From Bordetella sp. (GTDB taxonomy: Bacteria; Pseudomonadota; Gammaproteobacteria; Burkholderiales; Burkholderiaceae_B), in contig DAIDKG010000398.1 of assembly GCA_027450125.1 (NCBI GenBank), positions 1-6,347 on the forward strand: a stretch of 6,347 bases of DNA. Direction: 5' to 3'. A program made the position numbers and the translations under genes. Shown here in pieces: positions 5,704 to 6,347 of the stretch (positions are counted from its first letter, which is position 1; every line of letters begins with the position of its first letter). A model generated the notes under the pieces. That model did no database searches. It had not been told where the DNA came from and saw only the letters and a program-made list of their open reading frames with translations.

Positions 5704-6347
5704 TCAGCTCTTGATGACCCGGTAACCGAGGTCGTCGCGGTATTCCAGCGGGTACTTGTCGTGCACAGCCTGGCCATGCAGGCCGCGCAGCATGCCGGCT
5801 TGATCCACCAGCGCCACGCGCAGCACGCTTTCGTCCTCGGCCCAGTCGGCGTTGCCCAGGTAGAAGCAGTGCTGCAGGCCGTATTTCTCCAGCGTGTCGC
5901 GCACGATGGCGGCCGGGGCATCGCCGGGGCGCACCGGCACGACCTGACGCATCAGTTGCGCGGTGATGGCCTTGAGCCTGGCTCGCTCCTGCCACGGCAA
6001 TGCCTTGCGGGTGGGCAGCTCCACCACGCTGCCGTCGAGCAACACCAATTGAGCGATATGCCGCTCGGTGTCCTGCTGCAGGTCGCGCAGCAGCAGCACG
6101 TCTAGGCTGTCGGTTTCGCTGTAGCGAGTCTGCGCCTTGCTTTCGGGCAAGGTGTTGCCGTCCATGGCTAGGCCAAGCCGTGCCAGTTGGGCCAGCGCGA
6201 TGCGGCCCTTGCGCCGCGGCGTGCCGTTGTCCAGATCGTGCAGCCAGCGCGCCATGGCCCCATCTTCTGCCTGCTCAGCGTAGGTCGCCTCGATCAACCC
6301 GCGGATGTCGCTTGGCAGTGCGACGGCGCTGCGTTCGCGCCACACCG
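5704..6347 (-). CDS. cas3: Cas3 nuclease-helicase, C-terminal part (cut by window edge)
   Basis: Only the last 213 codons are in the window and the frame is open at the right edge, so the gene is truncated by the window, not by mutation. Cas3 is the HD nuclease plus superfamily 2 helicase recruited by Cascade to unwind and degrade target DNA. The visible part covers the end of the helicase core, the linker and the C-terminal domain. LPSDIRGLIEATYAE resembles the post-helicase segment of Cas3, followed by the TRYSETDSLDVLLLRD region common in proteobacterial Cas3 proteins. HD and DEAH motifs would lie outside, so activity cannot be judged. Assignment rests on these weak motifs plus position directly upstream of cse1 with a 12 bp gap, exactly where cas3 belongs in type I-E. 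The GTG at 6343-6345 is simply an internal valine codon. Confidence 0.87.
   Translation of the reverse strand, partial: VWRERSAVALPSDIRGLIEATYAEQAEDGAMARWLHDLDNGTPRRKGRIALAQLARLGLAMDGNTLPESKAQTRYSETDSLDVLLLRDLQQDTERHIAQLVLLDGSVVELPTRKALPWQERARLKAITAQLMRQVVPVRPGDAPAAIVRDTLEKYGLQHCFYLGNADWAEDESVLRVALVDQAGMLRGLHGQAVHDKYPLEYRDDLGYRVIKS

Overview
The window holds most of a type I-E (Cascade) CRISPR-Cas operon. All eight genes lie head to tail on the minus strand, so the operon reads from the right edge to the left. The order is cas3 (3' end only), cse1/cas8e, cse2/cas11, cas6e, cas7e, cas5e, cas1, cas2, and then the first bases of what looks like a CRISPR repeat at the extreme left edge. Nothing else is encoded here. 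The DNA is GC-rich with strong third-position GC, which produces several long but spurious antisense reading frames. Base composition and protein style fit a GC-rich proteobacterium (beta or gamma); the sequence alone does not resolve the genus.

Layout: positions 6347-5704 carry the C-terminal 213 residues of the Cas3 nuclease-helicase. Positions 5691-4195 encode the large Cascade subunit Cse1 (498 aa), 4191-3625 the small subunit Cse2 (188 aa), 3628-2984 the crRNA endonuclease Cas6e (214 aa), 2958-1930 the backbone subunit Cas7e (342 aa), 1920-1198 Cas5e (240 aa), 1208-330 the Cas1 integrase (292 aa) and 352-29 Cas2e (107 aa, GTG start). Genes overlap by 4 to 23 bp or are separated by at most 25 bp. 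Most starts have a good Shine-Dalgarno sequence, and no internal promoter or terminator is visible. This looks like one translationally coupled transcript whose promoter lies outside the window, upstream of cas3.

Together the genes form a complete interference and adaptation set. Cas6e cuts the pre-crRNA. Cse1, Cse2, Cas7e, Cas5e and Cas6e assemble Cascade on the crRNA. Cas3 is recruited to degrade the target, and Cas1-Cas2 integrate new spacers. The catalytic residues that can be checked are present (Cas1 E150/H217/D227/D230; Cas6e Y24/H27), so the visible part appears functional.

Two points stand out. First, cas6e sits between cse2 and cas7e rather than after cas5e as in Escherichia coli. 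Second, the apparent first CRISPR repeat begins only 12 bp after the cas2 stop codon, which leaves no room for a separate leader. The DNA that would act as leader must then be the 3' end of cas2 itself, where the protein carries a C-terminal extension of about 14 residues relative to E. coli Cas2. The system type is well known; these architectural details are what deserve a second look.
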